A stretch of DNA of 64,000 nt, taken from contig JAVHYA010000004.1 in the NCBI GenBank assembly GCA_031119395.1, positions 1 to 64,000 on the forward strand, read 5' to 3'. Below, in pieces: positions 35,607-44,968 of the stretch (position 1 is its first letter; the number at the start of each line of letters is the position of its first letter). The notes under the pieces are model-generated. The model ran no database searches, was not told where the DNA came from, and saw nothing but the letters and a program-made list of their open reading frames with translations. Origin of the DNA: Pseudomonadota bacterium. Lineage in GTDB: Bacteria > Pseudomonadota > Gammaproteobacteria > Burkholderiales > Burkholderiaceae_C. Both the position numbers and the translations under genes were made by a program.

Positions 35607-37616
35607 GTGAGGCGCGACCCCGCTCCGGTACCAGCCCGCTGGCGGCACACGCCGGCGCGCCACGGGGCCGTCTCGTTCGGCCGCGTCACCCGGTTTCGCG
35701 CGGCGCCCTGTCCCCGGCAGGGCCACGCCGGGCAGGCCATCGTGTTCATCCTCGCGATGCTGCCCATCCTGTTTCTCAGCATCCTCGTGGTCTACAACGC
35801 AGCAGTCGCCACGCGCGAGAAGATGAAGCTGCAGGCCACGGCAGACGCCACCACGTACAGCACGAGCGTGGTGGTGGCCCGCAACCTGAACTACCTCGCG
35901 TACACCAACCGTGCCATGGCCGCGAACGAGGCCAGCGTCGCGCTGATGGCGAGCCTGCAAACCAGCACGGGCATGCTCATTTCCTCGGCGGCCAACGTCA
36001 AGGAGATCCAGGCGGTCACCGAAGGCTACAAGGGTGCGCTGAACCTCGCGCGCGCGTCGCGGCCCGTCATCGGCATCATCTATTTCTTCCGCTACCTGAG
36101 GAACCTGGCGGCGGCGGACCGCGCCGCACGCGCTGCCGAGCGCATTGCCGGTTACGTCGAGCCCGCGGCCAAGCCTTTCCAGTGGGCGGCGGACGTGATT
36201 CGGGTGCTCAACCGTGGCATTTCGCTGAGCCAGCCCGTGATGATGGCCGCCACCGTCGCCGACATCCCCATGGTGGCCAAGGACGTGATGAACGCCAACG
36301 ACCCGGATGCGGGCGTGCCCGTGGCCGAAACCGCGTTGCTGTCCACCAAGTACGCCGCCGACGTGTTCTCGTTCCTCAAGACCTACGACCAGGCCGCGAA
36401 TGGGGGCAGCGAAGAAGATTTCAACGAGGTGCTGCGCTTCGGGTTCGCGGCGCAGGCCACGCGCGACGATTTCACCAAGAACCGCCGCATCTTCCCGGAC
36501 CTGTTCAAGGACTGGCTCACGCATTCCGGCAACCTGGCGGGCGGCTCCATCACGGACCTGGTGTCCGCGGGCACGGGGGATGGCGCCGGCGAACTCGCGG
36601 CCTTCACCGGACAGGACGTGGACAATTCCGACGCGCAGTCGCAACTGGCCGGCGCGCTGGCCGGAGGCCTGATGAAGTGGCGTGGCGGTACCGAACTGGT
36701 GGCCACGCGCGGGATCGGCCGCAGCGAGAGAGGCCGCATTCGCTGGCAGTCCGGCGACAACCTCGACGTCAACCTGCCACTGGGGCCGCTGGCCACCAAC
36801 ATCTTTTCCGACTGGGGCGACACGGGCGACATGCGGTTCGGCCTGGGTGCGGCCGCCGCGGCGGCCGGTGGGCCCTACACGCGGCCCAGCTGGGAGGGCT
36901 TTCGACTCGCCTTGCCGACCTTCTACAACACGGATGCGCGCACCTACGGTGACATCACCGACGGCAATGGCGTGCTCAACAGCGATTCCTTCGAGCACGC
37001 GGCCATGAACACGCGCAGCGGCTGGCTGTTCGCAGGCCTGCCGGTGCTCCAGTTCGATCTCCACTTCCGCTACGGGCCACGCACCGAGATCGGCACCATC
37101 ACACGCGAGTGGACGATGCCCACCTTTTCCGAGATGCGGGAGCACCAGCCGCTGAAGGCGCACGAGATGGACAACTGGCTCGCGCAGAACGGCTTCTCGG
37201 GCAAGAACCCGCTCAAGTGGGGCGCCAAGACAGACAACGGGCCGACCTTCACCCTCGTCGTCCAAAAAGATGGCAACAAGACCCGCACGGGCGAGGTGGC
37301 GGGCTTCGGCGACCCTGGCGCAGACAGCCGCGCCGGTTTGAAGGATCGCTTCGCCGGCGACAAGGTCAAGGCGATTTCCTCGGCCCAGGTCTATTTCAAG
37401 CGACCGCAGGACCGCTGGGCGCGCAGGGACCAGTCCAAGGACGACATCCCCAAGGTCGGTCGCTTCAACGTGGGCTTCACGGGTGGCTACATCGAGCACC
37501 GGAGCCTGTTCAGTCCCTACTGGCAGGTGCGCAACGTCGAACCCTCGCTGTGGGCGCGCGGCCTCGCCATGGGCGTGGCGCTGGTCGGCGACACCGGCGA
37601 CGAGGACAGCGAATGA
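35607..37616 (+). CDS. TadG-like pilus-assembly protein
   Basis: A 669-residue protein with a GTG start. A basic leader ends in HAG-QAIVFILAMLPILFLSILVVYNAAVATREKMKLQATADATTYSTSV, the N-terminal membrane segment of TadG-like proteins; glutamate +5 of pilin-like proteins is absent. The large rest is presumably periplasmic or extracellular. TadG-like proteins act at the pilus base or tip in Tad secretion. Its stop overlaps the next gene (ATGA). Confidence 0.7.
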   Translation: MRRDPAPVPARWRHTPARHGAVSFGRVTRFRAAPCPRQGHAGQAIVFILAMLPILFLSILVVYNAAVATREKMKLQATADATTYSTSVVVARNLNYLAYTNRAMAANEASVALMASLQTSTGMLISSAANVKEIQAVTEGYKGALNLARASRPVIGIIYFFRYLRNLAAADRAARAAERIAGYVEPAAKPFQWAADVIRVLNRGISLSQPVMMAATVADIPMVAKDVMNANDPDAGVPVAETALLSTKYAADVFSFLKTYDQAANGGSEEDFNEVLRFGFAAQATRDDFTKNRRIFPDLFKDWLTHSGNLAGGSITDLVSAGTGDGAGELAAFTGQDVDNSDAQSQLAGALAGGLMKWRGGTELVATRGIGRSERGRIRWQSGDNLDVNLPLGPLATNIFSDWGDTGDMRFGLGAAAAAAGGPYTRPSWEGFRLALPTFYNTDARTYGDITDGNGVLNSDSFEHAAMNTRSGWLFAGLPVLQFDLHFRYGPRTEIGTITREWTMPTFSEMREHQPLKAHEMDNWLAQNGFSGKNPLKWGAKTDNGPTFTLVVQKDGNKTRTGEVAGFGDPGADSRAGLKDRFAGDKVKAISSAQVYFKRPQDRWARRDQSKDDIPKVGRFNVGFTGGYIEHRSLFSPYWQVRNVEPSLWARGLAMGVALVGDTGDEDSE

Positions 37617-38641
37617 GCCGCCCCTGCCCCCCGCTTGCCATTCGGGTCGGGATGGCACGGCCACGCCCGGGACGCACGCGCGGATCGGCCATCACCGAAG
37701 CACTGCTGATCGCCAGTTTCGCGGCCATCACGCTGGCGGCGATTCCGGCGATCGCGAACTACGGCACCAAGCGCATGCAGGCCGTGTCCGGCGCGCGTTT
37801 GCTGGCCTGGGAACGCAACGTGTGGCTGCCGGAATCGCCCGCGATCGACGACACGGAAATGAAACGCGGCGCAAGCGGTGCGTTGAAGAAGACCGATGCC
37901 GAAGTCACGCGCGACCTGCGACGTCACATCTTCCGTGACCGCACCCTGGCGTCGTCGACCGTGCATGCCAACGACATGGCGGAATTCACGGGCGGAGAAG
38001 CGCGCATGGATCCCAACACGGTATCGATGAGCGCGGCAACCACAGCGGCCCCGATGCCGGCGTTGCTCAACGCGGGTGACGTGGTGGCTGACAAGGTGCG
38101 CGTCGCGCAGGACGCCCTCGCCAGCAACGTCATCACCCAGTCCCTGGGCCAGTTTTCCTTCGTCTCCAGCGGCTACCTGCGCAACGAGGTGACGGTGCGC
38201 CAGCGCAGCCCGCGGTTCAGCCTCGTTCCCGAACTCGAGATGAGGGAACAGGTCACGATGCTGACCGAGGCCTGGAACGCAGGCGGCACCAACCGCGAGG
38301 AAAAGAAGATCCAGGGCCTGGTGCTGGCCAAGCTGCTGGACAGCGTCTTCTACCAGCAGTTCCGAGGTGGATTCCATCAAACCGGTTACGCCATCAAGCA
38401 GATCTTTCCGGCCTTCGATGTCAACAAGATGCTGTTCGGCCTGACGCCGGGCGACGCCATGGAGCGCACGCCCCTGGATCGCTTCGAACGCGCGCCCACG
38501 GGCACGACCGAAACGGACGGCAGCGGCGGCAACGAGGACTTCTGCGGCCCGGGCGCACCGGTCGGGGGCGCGAAGAAGGGCGATTGCTTCCGCTACTACC
38601 GGGCGTTCCCGCCGACGCCCGTGCTCAACACGCTGCCCTGA
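37613..38641 (+). CDS. TadE-like pilin-type protein
   Basis: A 342-residue protein. A basic leader ends at G24; SAITEALLIASFAAITLAAIPAIANYG follows with glutamate at +5, a prepilin-peptidase signature. The long remainder is periplasmic, with GPGAPVGG near the C-terminus. Likely a minor pilin (TadE/TadF type) of the Tad system. Translationally coupled to the TadG-like gene. Confidence 0.65.
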   Translation: MSRPCPPLAIRVGMARPRPGRTRGSAITEALLIASFAAITLAAIPAIANYGTKRMQAVSGARLLAWERNVWLPESPAIDDTEMKRGASGALKKTDAEVTRDLRRHIFRDRTLASSTVHANDMAEFTGGEARMDPNTVSMSAATTAAPMPALLNAGDVVADKVRVAQDALASNVITQSLGQFSFVSSGYLRNEVTVRQRSPRFSLVPELEMREQVTMLTEAWNAGGTNREEKKIQGLVLAKLLDSVFYQQFRGGFHQTGYAIKQIFPAFDVNKMLFGLTPGDAMERTPLDRFERAPTGTTETDGSGGNEDFCGPGAPVGGAKKGDCFRYYRAFPPTPVLNTLP

Positions 38642-38671
38642 GCGCATCCAGGGACAAGGGCGATCCACACG

Positions 38672-39457
38672 ATGCAGCGAACGAGGAGGCCGACAGGGAG
38701 GGCCGCACGCCTTTCACCATGCGCAGGGGCCGGTCGCCGCGTAGCCCTGCGGCACGCCTGGCTGTGCACGGCGTGGGTGTTCGGCCTTGCCGTCAGTGCC
38801 TGGGCGCAGGCGCCGTCGCCCGCCTGGCCGGAGGTTCCGTCGCCCAGGGGCGCCAGCAGTTACTGGGTCGCCCCCCACATCGTCCACAACACCATCCCCA
38901 TGCGCATCTTCGCGTTCGAAGCGCGCGAAAGCCTCGAGCTCACGCGGCGCTTCTACGACCAGTGGTTCGCAGACAAGCGCGATGCGAGCATCACGCGGAT
39001 GGATGGCGTCGACATCCTGGGGGCACGGCTGGGCGACTTTCACGTGAGCGTCGAACTGCGGCGCGGCGCTGGCGACAGGGGAGCCACAGGACGCGTGACG
39101 ACTGCCCTGGTCTACAACGCCGACGCGCCCAGCGGCCCCGAGCGGGTCGAACGCCTGGGCCAGGGCTTCCCGCGACCGGTCGGCTCGGATGTGCTGTCGG
39201 ACACCGTCTCGTACGACAGCGACCGACGCAACCGGACGCTGACGATCCGCAACGGCATGAGCGTGGAGACGAACGCACTCTATCTGCGCGAACAGCTCAT
39301 CCTGCAGGGCTGGACGGTGATCCAGGACAAGACGGTGCGCGGCGGCCTCCACTCGTCCCTCGTCTTCCGCAAGGCCGGCGAGGAGTTGGTCGTGAACATC
39401 GGCATGCGCGATGGCGACTGCTACGTGGTCACCAGCCAGACCATGCAGGGCGGCTGA
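38672..39457 (+). CDS. Secreted hypothetical protein of the Tad locus
   Basis: A 261-residue protein with a signal peptide (basic start, ALRHAWLCTAWVFGLAVSAWA, cleavage after AWA45). The mature part is strand-rich and lacks known motifs (MRIFAFEARESLELTRRFYDQWF, LVVNIGMRDGDCYVV). It is in the Tad operon between a TadE-like gene and a second pilin-like gene, so a pilus accessory role is likely. Confidence 0.6.
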   Translation: MQRTRRPTGRAARLSPCAGAGRRVALRHAWLCTAWVFGLAVSAWAQAPSPAWPEVPSPRGASSYWVAPHIVHNTIPMRIFAFEARESLELTRRFYDQWFADKRDASITRMDGVDILGARLGDFHVSVELRRGAGDRGATGRVTTALVYNADAPSGPERVERLGQGFPRPVGSDVLSDTVSYDSDRRNRTLTIRNGMSVETNALYLREQLILQGWTVIQDKTVRGGLHSSLVFRKAGEELVVNIGMRDGDCYVVTSQTMQGG

Positions 39458-39461
39458 CGTG

Positions 39462-39680
39462 ATGCACCGGCCTTTGTCCCCGAGACGCCGTGGCACGACC
39501 GGGCATCGCAGCCGCCAGGGCGGCCAGACGATCACCGAATACGTGGTCGTTGCCGGAATTCTTGCCGTGATGCTGTTCGCCCCGATGCCCGGCGCCGACC
39601 GTTCCGTGATTGCGCTGCTCATCAAGGCGTTCAAGGACGCTTGGGCAGCCTATTCCTACACCATCTCATTTCCCTGGTAG
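39462..39680 (+). CDS. Second small Flp-like pilin
   Basis: A 72-residue protein. Leader MHRPLSPRRRGTTGHRSRQG plus G21, then QTITEYVVVAGILAVMLFAP: glutamate at +5 and tyrosine at +6, as in Flp pilins. Two pilin genes in one Tad locus are common. The start ATG at 39462 overlaps a GTG at 39459. It lies 4 bases before cpaB. Confidence 0.65.
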   Translation: MHRPLSPRRRGTTGHRSRQGGQTITEYVVVAGILAVMLFAPMPGADRSVIALLIKAFKDAWAAYSYTISFPW

Positions 39681-39684
39681 AGCC

Positions 39685-40656
39685 ATGAAAGTTGTTTCCG
39701 GTTTGGGCGCATTGGGCAACAAGGCCCGCAGGCTGGCACCGCTGATCGGCGCCCTGGTGCTGGGGCTGCTTGCGGCCGTCCTCGGCTGGTACTACCTGCG
39801 CTCCAGCGAGCGCGAGATTGCGGCCAGCCTGGAACAGGAAGCCCGCGCGCAGCGCCGCGACGTGGTCGTGCCCGTGCGGGATCTGCGCGCCGGTCAGGCA
39901 CTCACGCCCGACCTGGTGGCCAAGCGCTCGGTGCCGAGCGACTACGTGCACCAGGACGCCATCACACCAGCCAGCTTCGGCGAGTACGCCGGTCGGCAGC
40001 TGACGGTGGACGTGGCGGCGGGCAAGCCGTTCCTGAGTTCCTTCTTCGCCTCGCCCCGCAAGGTCTTTTCGGAAGAGCTCGAAGCGGGGGTGCGTGCCGT
40101 GACGATCCCGGTCGATGAAATCAGCTCGATCTCCGGCATGCTGCGTGCGGGGGACCGCATCGATTTCATGTACGTCGCCAACAACGCCAGCGCGTCCGAC
40201 ACGAGTCAGCAGCTCGTTGTGCCGCTGCTGCAGGACGTCGAAGTGCGCGCGACCGGACAACTCACGTCCGAGCAGTTTGCGGCGATGCGCAAGAGCCCGG
40301 ACGTGGCGCCTGGCGGCAAGGACCCCTACGGACGCCAGCAGTACACCACGGTGACTGTCGCGCTCAAGCCCGAGAACGCGCAGAAGTTGGTGCTGGCGCA
40401 ACGCATGGGCAAGATCGTGGCCGCGCTGCGCAACCCCGGGGACCGGCAACAGATGCGAACGGGCATCGACGGCAGGGAACTGGAGGCCATCGTCAACAGC
40501 TTCCGGAACGCTCCCACCGCCTTGCCGGTGAGCGCGGCATCGATCGAATACATCGTCGGGGGCACCGGCTCGCGCAGCACGCGCCTGCCTGTCGGCCTGC
40601 CACCCGCGCTTGCAGCGGCTGCCCAGGCCGCAGCGGCACCGGCCAGCTCGGACTGA
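39685..40656 (+). CDS. cpaB: Flp pilus assembly protein CpaB/RcpC
   Basis: A 323-residue protein. Single N-terminal membrane segment (LAPLIGALVLGLLAAVLGWYYL), then a SAF domain (VVVPVRDLRAGQALTPDLVAKRSVP ... GRQLTVDVAAGKPFLSSFF) and the CpaB C-terminal region (AVTIPVDEISSISGMLRAGDRIDFMYV). CpaB/RcpC is a periplasmic accessory of the Tad secretin. In order with the following secretin and ATPase genes. Confidence 0.85.
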   Translation: MKVVSGLGALGNKARRLAPLIGALVLGLLAAVLGWYYLRSSEREIAASLEQEARAQRRDVVVPVRDLRAGQALTPDLVAKRSVPSDYVHQDAITPASFGEYAGRQLTVDVAAGKPFLSSFFASPRKVFSEELEAGVRAVTIPVDEISSISGMLRAGDRIDFMYVANNASASDTSQQLVVPLLQDVEVRATGQLTSEQFAAMRKSPDVAPGGKDPYGRQQYTTVTVALKPENAQKLVLAQRMGKIVAALRNPGDRQQMRTGIDGRELEAIVNSFRNAPTALPVSAASIEYIVGGTGSRSTRLPVGLPPALAAAAQAAAAPASSD

Positions 40657-40694
40657 GCGGCCCAAAGATTTCCCTCCATCACAAGCAGTACCGC

Positions 40695-42431
40695 GTGAAC
40701 GCTTTCCCGTCTTCCCCGGCTTTTCCGATTCCCCGCCCTGCCGCCGCGCCGCGTGGCCGCCACCGCGCCACCGCTGCGGTGTGCTTCGGCCTGTGCCTCC
40801 CGGGGCTGGCCGTCAGCCCGACATGGGCCCAGGACCAGAACCGCGGGCTCAACAAGGAACTGGTCGATGCCTTGCGTGCGGTCAACGCCGCCAACGGCAG
40901 CGCCGACCGCGGCGCCGGCGGGGGCGCTTTTGCCGCTCCGGCCCCGGGCGCCACGGCGCCGTCCGCACCACGTTCCCCCGGCTTTCGCACCGTGCCCGCG
41001 CTGACGCCGTACGGCGGCACGGCCTCGGTCGATCCGATCGGCAGTGCGGAACTGCAAAGCCGGGCGGCACGCGCCACGGTACTGCAGGAAATTCCCCAGA
41101 CGCTGACGCTCTACGTCGGGCAGATGGTGCTCATCAAGGCCGCCAACGTGACCCGCGTGGCCGTCGGCAGCGGCAAGGTGCTCGAGGCCCGCGTCGTCGA
41201 CCCGTCCAGCCTGCTGCTGACCGCGCAGGACGGTGGCGAGAGCACGCTGCACATCTGGAACAAGTCCGGCCGCATCAGCCGCGTGCAGGTGCGAGTGAAC
41301 ACGACCAACCTGGACCGCGTGGCCGATGAACTGGGCCGCCTGACGGCCGGCATCACCGGCGTGAGCATCATGCGCGTCGGTGAGAAGATCGTGCTGGACG
41401 GGACGAACCTCGATCCCGGTGCCGTGGAGCGGCTGAGCCAGATCGCCAAGCTGTATGGGCCTTCGGTGGTATCGCTCGCGACGGCCGATCGGATTCGCGT
41501 CGATCGCATGGTCGACATCCAGGTGCGGATCGTCGAGTTCACGCGCAACGCGCTGGACGACCTGGGCATGCGCTGGCAGACCTCGGGCGACGGCTTCAAC
41601 TTCGGGCTGTTCTCGGATATCGCTTCCAACAGCAGCTACCGGATCATTCCCGAGACCTCGCCCTTCTACCGCGGGGCGCAGAACAATGCCTCGGGCGACC
41701 TCGGCACGTCCGAGCTGCTCAGCCGCACGCGTCGAACGCCGCGCTACTACTTCGGGCTGAGCACCGCGCTCACCTCGCAGATCAACCTGCAGGTGCAGCG
41801 CGGCAACGCGCTCGTCCTTGCATCGCCGAACCTTTCGACGCGCAGCGGTGGCGAGGCCAAGTTCCTCGCCGGCGGCGAAATTCCGCTGCCTGCCATGAGC
41901 GCATTGGGCACAGGATCGGTGGACTTCAAACCCTACGGCATCCGGCTGGAGATCAAGCCGGTCGCCGACGGCGCCGGCAACATCTCCGGCACCGTGCTGA
42001 CCGAGGTCAGCAGCATCGACCCGAGCGTGGCGGTCCAGGGCATCCCGGGCCTCCTGACGCGCCGCAGCGAGAACGAATTCAACATCCACGAGGGCGACAC
42101 CATCGTGCTGGCCGGCCTCATGAACCGCGAGTCCTCGCGCACCAGCGACGGCCTTCCCGGGCTGCGCAAGGTCCCCTTGGTCGGCCGTGCATTCCGCGCC
42201 GACACGGACACCGACAAGACGCAGGAGGTGGTGGTGTTCCTCACGCCACGGGTCGTCACGGCGGCGGACAGCCGCCCGCGGATCGAGCGTGCCCGCGAGA
42301 TCGAGGACAACGTGAGCCGCGGGTTCGGCGATCTCACCGAAGACCGGTCCAAGCCGCCCGAGTCGGCATCGCCACCGGCGCGCCAGGGCACGACCCGCAC
42401 GGTGCCCGCGGGCCAGTACGAGGCGCCCTGA
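40695..42431 (+). CDS. cpaC: Tad secretin CpaC/RcpA
   Basis: A 578-residue protein (GTG start) with a cleavable signal (GLCLPGLAVSPTWAQ). A pilus-formation N-terminal domain (LYVGQMVLIKAANVTRVAVGSGKVLEARVVDPSSLLLTAQDGG) and a BON-like stretch precede the secretin domain (VSLATADRIRVDRMVDIQVRIVEFTRNALDDLG; PGLRKVPLVGRAFR; EVVVFLTPRVV). It forms the outer-membrane pore for the pilus. The gene lies 38 bases after cpaB. Confidence 0.88.
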   Translation: MNAFPSSPAFPIPRPAAAPRGRHRATAAVCFGLCLPGLAVSPTWAQDQNRGLNKELVDALRAVNAANGSADRGAGGGAFAAPAPGATAPSAPRSPGFRTVPALTPYGGTASVDPIGSAELQSRAARATVLQEIPQTLTLYVGQMVLIKAANVTRVAVGSGKVLEARVVDPSSLLLTAQDGGESTLHIWNKSGRISRVQVRVNTTNLDRVADELGRLTAGITGVSIMRVGEKIVLDGTNLDPGAVERLSQIAKLYGPSVVSLATADRIRVDRMVDIQVRIVEFTRNALDDLGMRWQTSGDGFNFGLFSDIASNSSYRIIPETSPFYRGAQNNASGDLGTSELLSRTRRTPRYYFGLSTALTSQINLQVQRGNALVLASPNLSTRSGGEAKFLAGGEIPLPAMSALGTGSVDFKPYGIRLEIKPVADGAGNISGTVLTEVSSIDPSVAVQGIPGLLTRRSENEFNIHEGDTIVLAGLMNRESSRTSDGLPGLRKVPLVGRAFRADTDTDKTQEVVVFLTPRVVTAADSRPRIERAREIEDNVSRGFGDLTEDRSKPPESASPPARQGTTRTVPAGQYEAP

Positions 42432-42451
42432 CGCGAGGCCGGCACGACGCG

Positions 42452-44098
42452 ATGCACAAGCTGTTGGTCAACTCACCCCAGCAGGCGACCCGCGAGTTCC
42501 TGCTGGATCACGCGGAAACCTCGGTCGGCAAGGGCGGGAGCTGCGACATCGCCTTGAGCGGATGGAACGTGGCCAAGGACCATGCCCGTGTGATCGTTCA
42601 CGACGGCGATGTCTTCATCCAGGATCTGGGCAGCCTGTTCGGAACATGGGTGGACGGCGTTCGCGTGACGCGCTTCGGTCCGATGAAGGGCAGCGAGGAG
42701 ATCGTCATCGGGGGCCACACCCTGGTCGTCTCGATCGACGAGGCCTTGCTGCCGGCCTCCGAAGGCGGCACGCAGACCGCCGCGGTGCACGCGGCCGGCA
42801 GCGCGCCCCCGCGCGCCACCGAGGACCCGTTGCTCGTCTGGCGACGCGCCTTGCACCGCACGCTGCTGCAGCAATTGGACAACCGCCGCATCGACACCTC
42901 GCAGATGAAGGACGACGAGCTTCGGTCCAACGTCAAGGCCCTCATCGCCGAGATCATCCGCGACACCCGAGACCTGCCGCCGGATCTGGACCGGGGACTG
43001 CTGAGCCAGCAACTGCTCGACGAGGCCATCGGCCTGGGGCCGCTCGAGGTGCTGCTCAAGGACGAAAGCGTGTCCGAAGTGATGGTGAATCGTTTCGACG
43101 AGATCTGGGTCGAACGCTCGGGCAGGCTCGAGCGCACGGACGTCGCCTTCACCAGCAACATCGCCGTGCTGGGAGCGATCGAGCGCATCGTGACGCCGCT
43201 GGGGCGGCGCATCGACGAGAGCTCGCCGATGGTGGACGCGCGGCTGAAAGACGGCTCGCGCGTCAACGCCATCATCTCGCCCCTCGCGATCCGCGGCCCG
43301 AGCGTGACGATCCGGAAGTTCCCCAAGAACCGCATGGGCGCCGAGGGCATGATCAAGCTCGGCTCGATCGCGCAGCCGATGGTCGACTTCCTCCAGCTGG
43401 CGGTGGAGCAGAAGCTCAACATCGTGGTTTCGGGCGGCACGGGCACCGGCAAGACGACGCTGCTGAACATGATGTCGAACTTCATCCCGAAGGACGAGCG
43501 CATCGTGACCATCGAGGACGCCGCGGAGCTGTCGCTCAATCAGCCGAACCTGGTGTCGCTGGAAGGTCGCCCAGCCAACATCGAAGGCAAGGGCCTGGTG
43601 AGCATTCGCGACCTGGTGCGCAACTCGCTGCGGATGCGACCCGACCGCATCGTGGTCGGCGAATGCCGCGGCGGCGAGGCACTGGACATGCTGCAGGCGA
43701 TGAACACCGGACACGACGGCTCGCTGACGACGCTGCACGCCAACTCGCCACGCGATGCCCTGTCGCGCATGGAAGTGCTGGTCACGATGGCCGGCATGAA
43801 CATCCCGGTGTCGGCCATCCGCGAACAGATCGCCTCGGCAATCCACCTCATCGTGCAGCTCACGCGCTTCCCGTGCGGCAGCCGCAAGGTCACGCAGATC
43901 TCCGAAGTCGCGGGTTTCGGCAACGGCGTGATCCAGATGCAGGACGTGTTCGTCTTCCGCAAGACGGGGGTCGACGAGAACTACCGCACGACGGGCAAGT
44001 ACGAATCCGCAGGCATGGTTCCGAGCTTCATCAGCAGCCTGCAGGAGCATGGCTTGCGGATCGACCTCGAAAGCCTGTTCGGCGAGGTGCGGGCATGA
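42452..44098 (+). CDS. cpaF: CpaF/TadA secretion ATPase with N-terminal FHA domain
   Basis: A 548-residue protein. Residues 1-~100 form an FHA-like phosphopeptide-binding domain: ETSVGKGGSCDIALSGWNVAKDHARVIVHDGDVFIQDLGSLFGTWVDG, with the conserved G..+..CD...+....S/DH..+ and N/G(T)WV pattern. Then comes the CpaF motor: Walker A GGTGTGKTT (328-336), EIVTIEDAAEL (Walker B-like Asp box), and the HANSPRDALSRME region with conserved histidine. It powers pilus assembly in the cytoplasm. The FHA fusion is unusual and may replace the localisation or regulatory input normally supplied by TadZ/CpaE. Overlaps tadB (ATGA). Confidence 0.88.
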   Translation: MHKLLVNSPQQATREFLLDHAETSVGKGGSCDIALSGWNVAKDHARVIVHDGDVFIQDLGSLFGTWVDGVRVTRFGPMKGSEEIVIGGHTLVVSIDEALLPASEGGTQTAAVHAAGSAPPRATEDPLLVWRRALHRTLLQQLDNRRIDTSQMKDDELRSNVKALIAEIIRDTRDLPPDLDRGLLSQQLLDEAIGLGPLEVLLKDESVSEVMVNRFDEIWVERSGRLERTDVAFTSNIAVLGAIERIVTPLGRRIDESSPMVDARLKDGSRVNAIISPLAIRGPSVTIRKFPKNRMGAEGMIKLGSIAQPMVDFLQLAVEQKLNIVVSGGTGTGKTTLLNMMSNFIPKDERIVTIEDAAELSLNQPNLVSLEGRPANIEGKGLVSIRDLVRNSLRMRPDRIVVGECRGGEALDMLQAMNTGHDGSLTTLHANSPRDALSRMEVLVTMAGMNIPVSAIREQIASAIHLIVQLTRFPCGSRKVTQISEVAGFGNGVIQMQDVFVFRKTGVDENYRTTGKYESAGMVPSFISSLQEHGLRIDLESLFGEVRA

Positions 44099-44952
44099 AC
44101 GCGATCGTGCTTCTCGGCGCCGTGGTGTGCGGCATGGGCTTCATCAGCCTGTGCGCGCTCCACTTCTTCAAGCGTTCGCCCGAGCTCATGGGGCGGCTGA
44201 GCACGCGCCTGCAGTTTCGCGGCCGCAAGATGCTCAACCTGTCGGAATTCCAGGCCCAGCACGCGCTGGCCTTCGCGTCGTCGCATGTGGCGCTGGTCGC
44301 CGTGGGCGGCGTGCTCGTCTGGCTCGTGTCCTCGAGCGTCGTGGCCGCGCTGGCGGTCGCAGCGCTGCTCTACATCCTGCCGGCCCGCTGGTTCGCCTGG
44401 CAGCGCGAACGACGGCGCCGGCAGATCGAGTCCGAGCTGCCCGACGCCCTGCTGTTCATCGCCAGCGCCCTGCGCGCAGGCAGCGCGCTGTCCGTCGCCT
44501 TGCAGGTGCTGGTGCGGGACCAGACGGGCCCGCTGGGCCAGGAGTTCGGGACGGTGCTCAAGGAGCAACGGCTGGGCGTGACCTTCGACGACGCGATCCA
44601 GAAGATGGCGCAGCGCATCCAGATCCAGGACTTCGTGCTGGTTGTGGTGGCGCTGCGCGTGTCGAAGGAGGTCGGCGGCAACCTGTCGGAGCCGCTTCAG
44701 ATCCTGGCCGAGACGCTGCGCCGCAAGGCCATCCTCGAGGGACGCATCAAGGCGCTGACGGCGCAGGGGCGCATCCAGGGCATCGTGATGACGCTGTTCC
44801 CGGTCTTTCTTGCCGGCGTGCTCTATTTCATGCAGCCGAGCATGTCGCTGATGTTCACCACCACGATCGGCTGGGTGGTGCTGGTGGGCATCGGCATCAT
44901 GCTGTTCCTGGGCTACATGATGATCCGCAAGATCGTCGCGATCGACATCTAG
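44095..44952 (+). CDS. tadB: Tad inner-membrane platform protein TadB
   Basis: A 285-residue membrane protein of the type II secretion F (GspF) domain family. Hydrophobic segments near the N-terminus (LLGAVVCGMGFISLC; VALVAVGGVLVWLV; ALAVAALLYILP) and at the C-terminus bracket a cytoplasmic core with ELPDALLFIASALRAGSALSVALQVL. Starts within the cpaF stop. Forms the platform with TadC for the CpaF motor. Confidence 0.85.
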   Translation: MNAIVLLGAVVCGMGFISLCALHFFKRSPELMGRLSTRLQFRGRKMLNLSEFQAQHALAFASSHVALVAVGGVLVWLVSSSVVAALAVAALLYILPARWFAWQRERRRRQIESELPDALLFIASALRAGSALSVALQVLVRDQTGPLGQEFGTVLKEQRLGVTFDDAIQKMAQRIQIQDFVLVVVALRVSKEVGGNLSEPLQILAETLRRKAILEGRIKALTAQGRIQGIVMTLFPVFLAGVLYFMQPSMSLMFTTTIGWVVLVGIGIMLFLGYMMIRKIVAIDI

Positions 44953-44968
44953 GACGTTTTTTCAGACC

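Noticed and set aside
35475-37664. Very long open frame on the minus strand opposite the TadG-like gene
   Set aside because: High GC content leaves long antisense frames open; the plus strand carries a clear TadG signature, tight operon spacing and proper start, whereas the minus frame has no domain.
40326-42089. Long minus-strand open frame opposite the secretin
   Set aside because: Antisense shadow of cpaC with no recognisable domain or ribosome site.
42562-44952. Long plus-strand open frame across cpaF and tadB
   Set aside because: Alternative frame through two clearly identified genes; arginine/histidine-rich and without domains until it merges with the real tadB frame.
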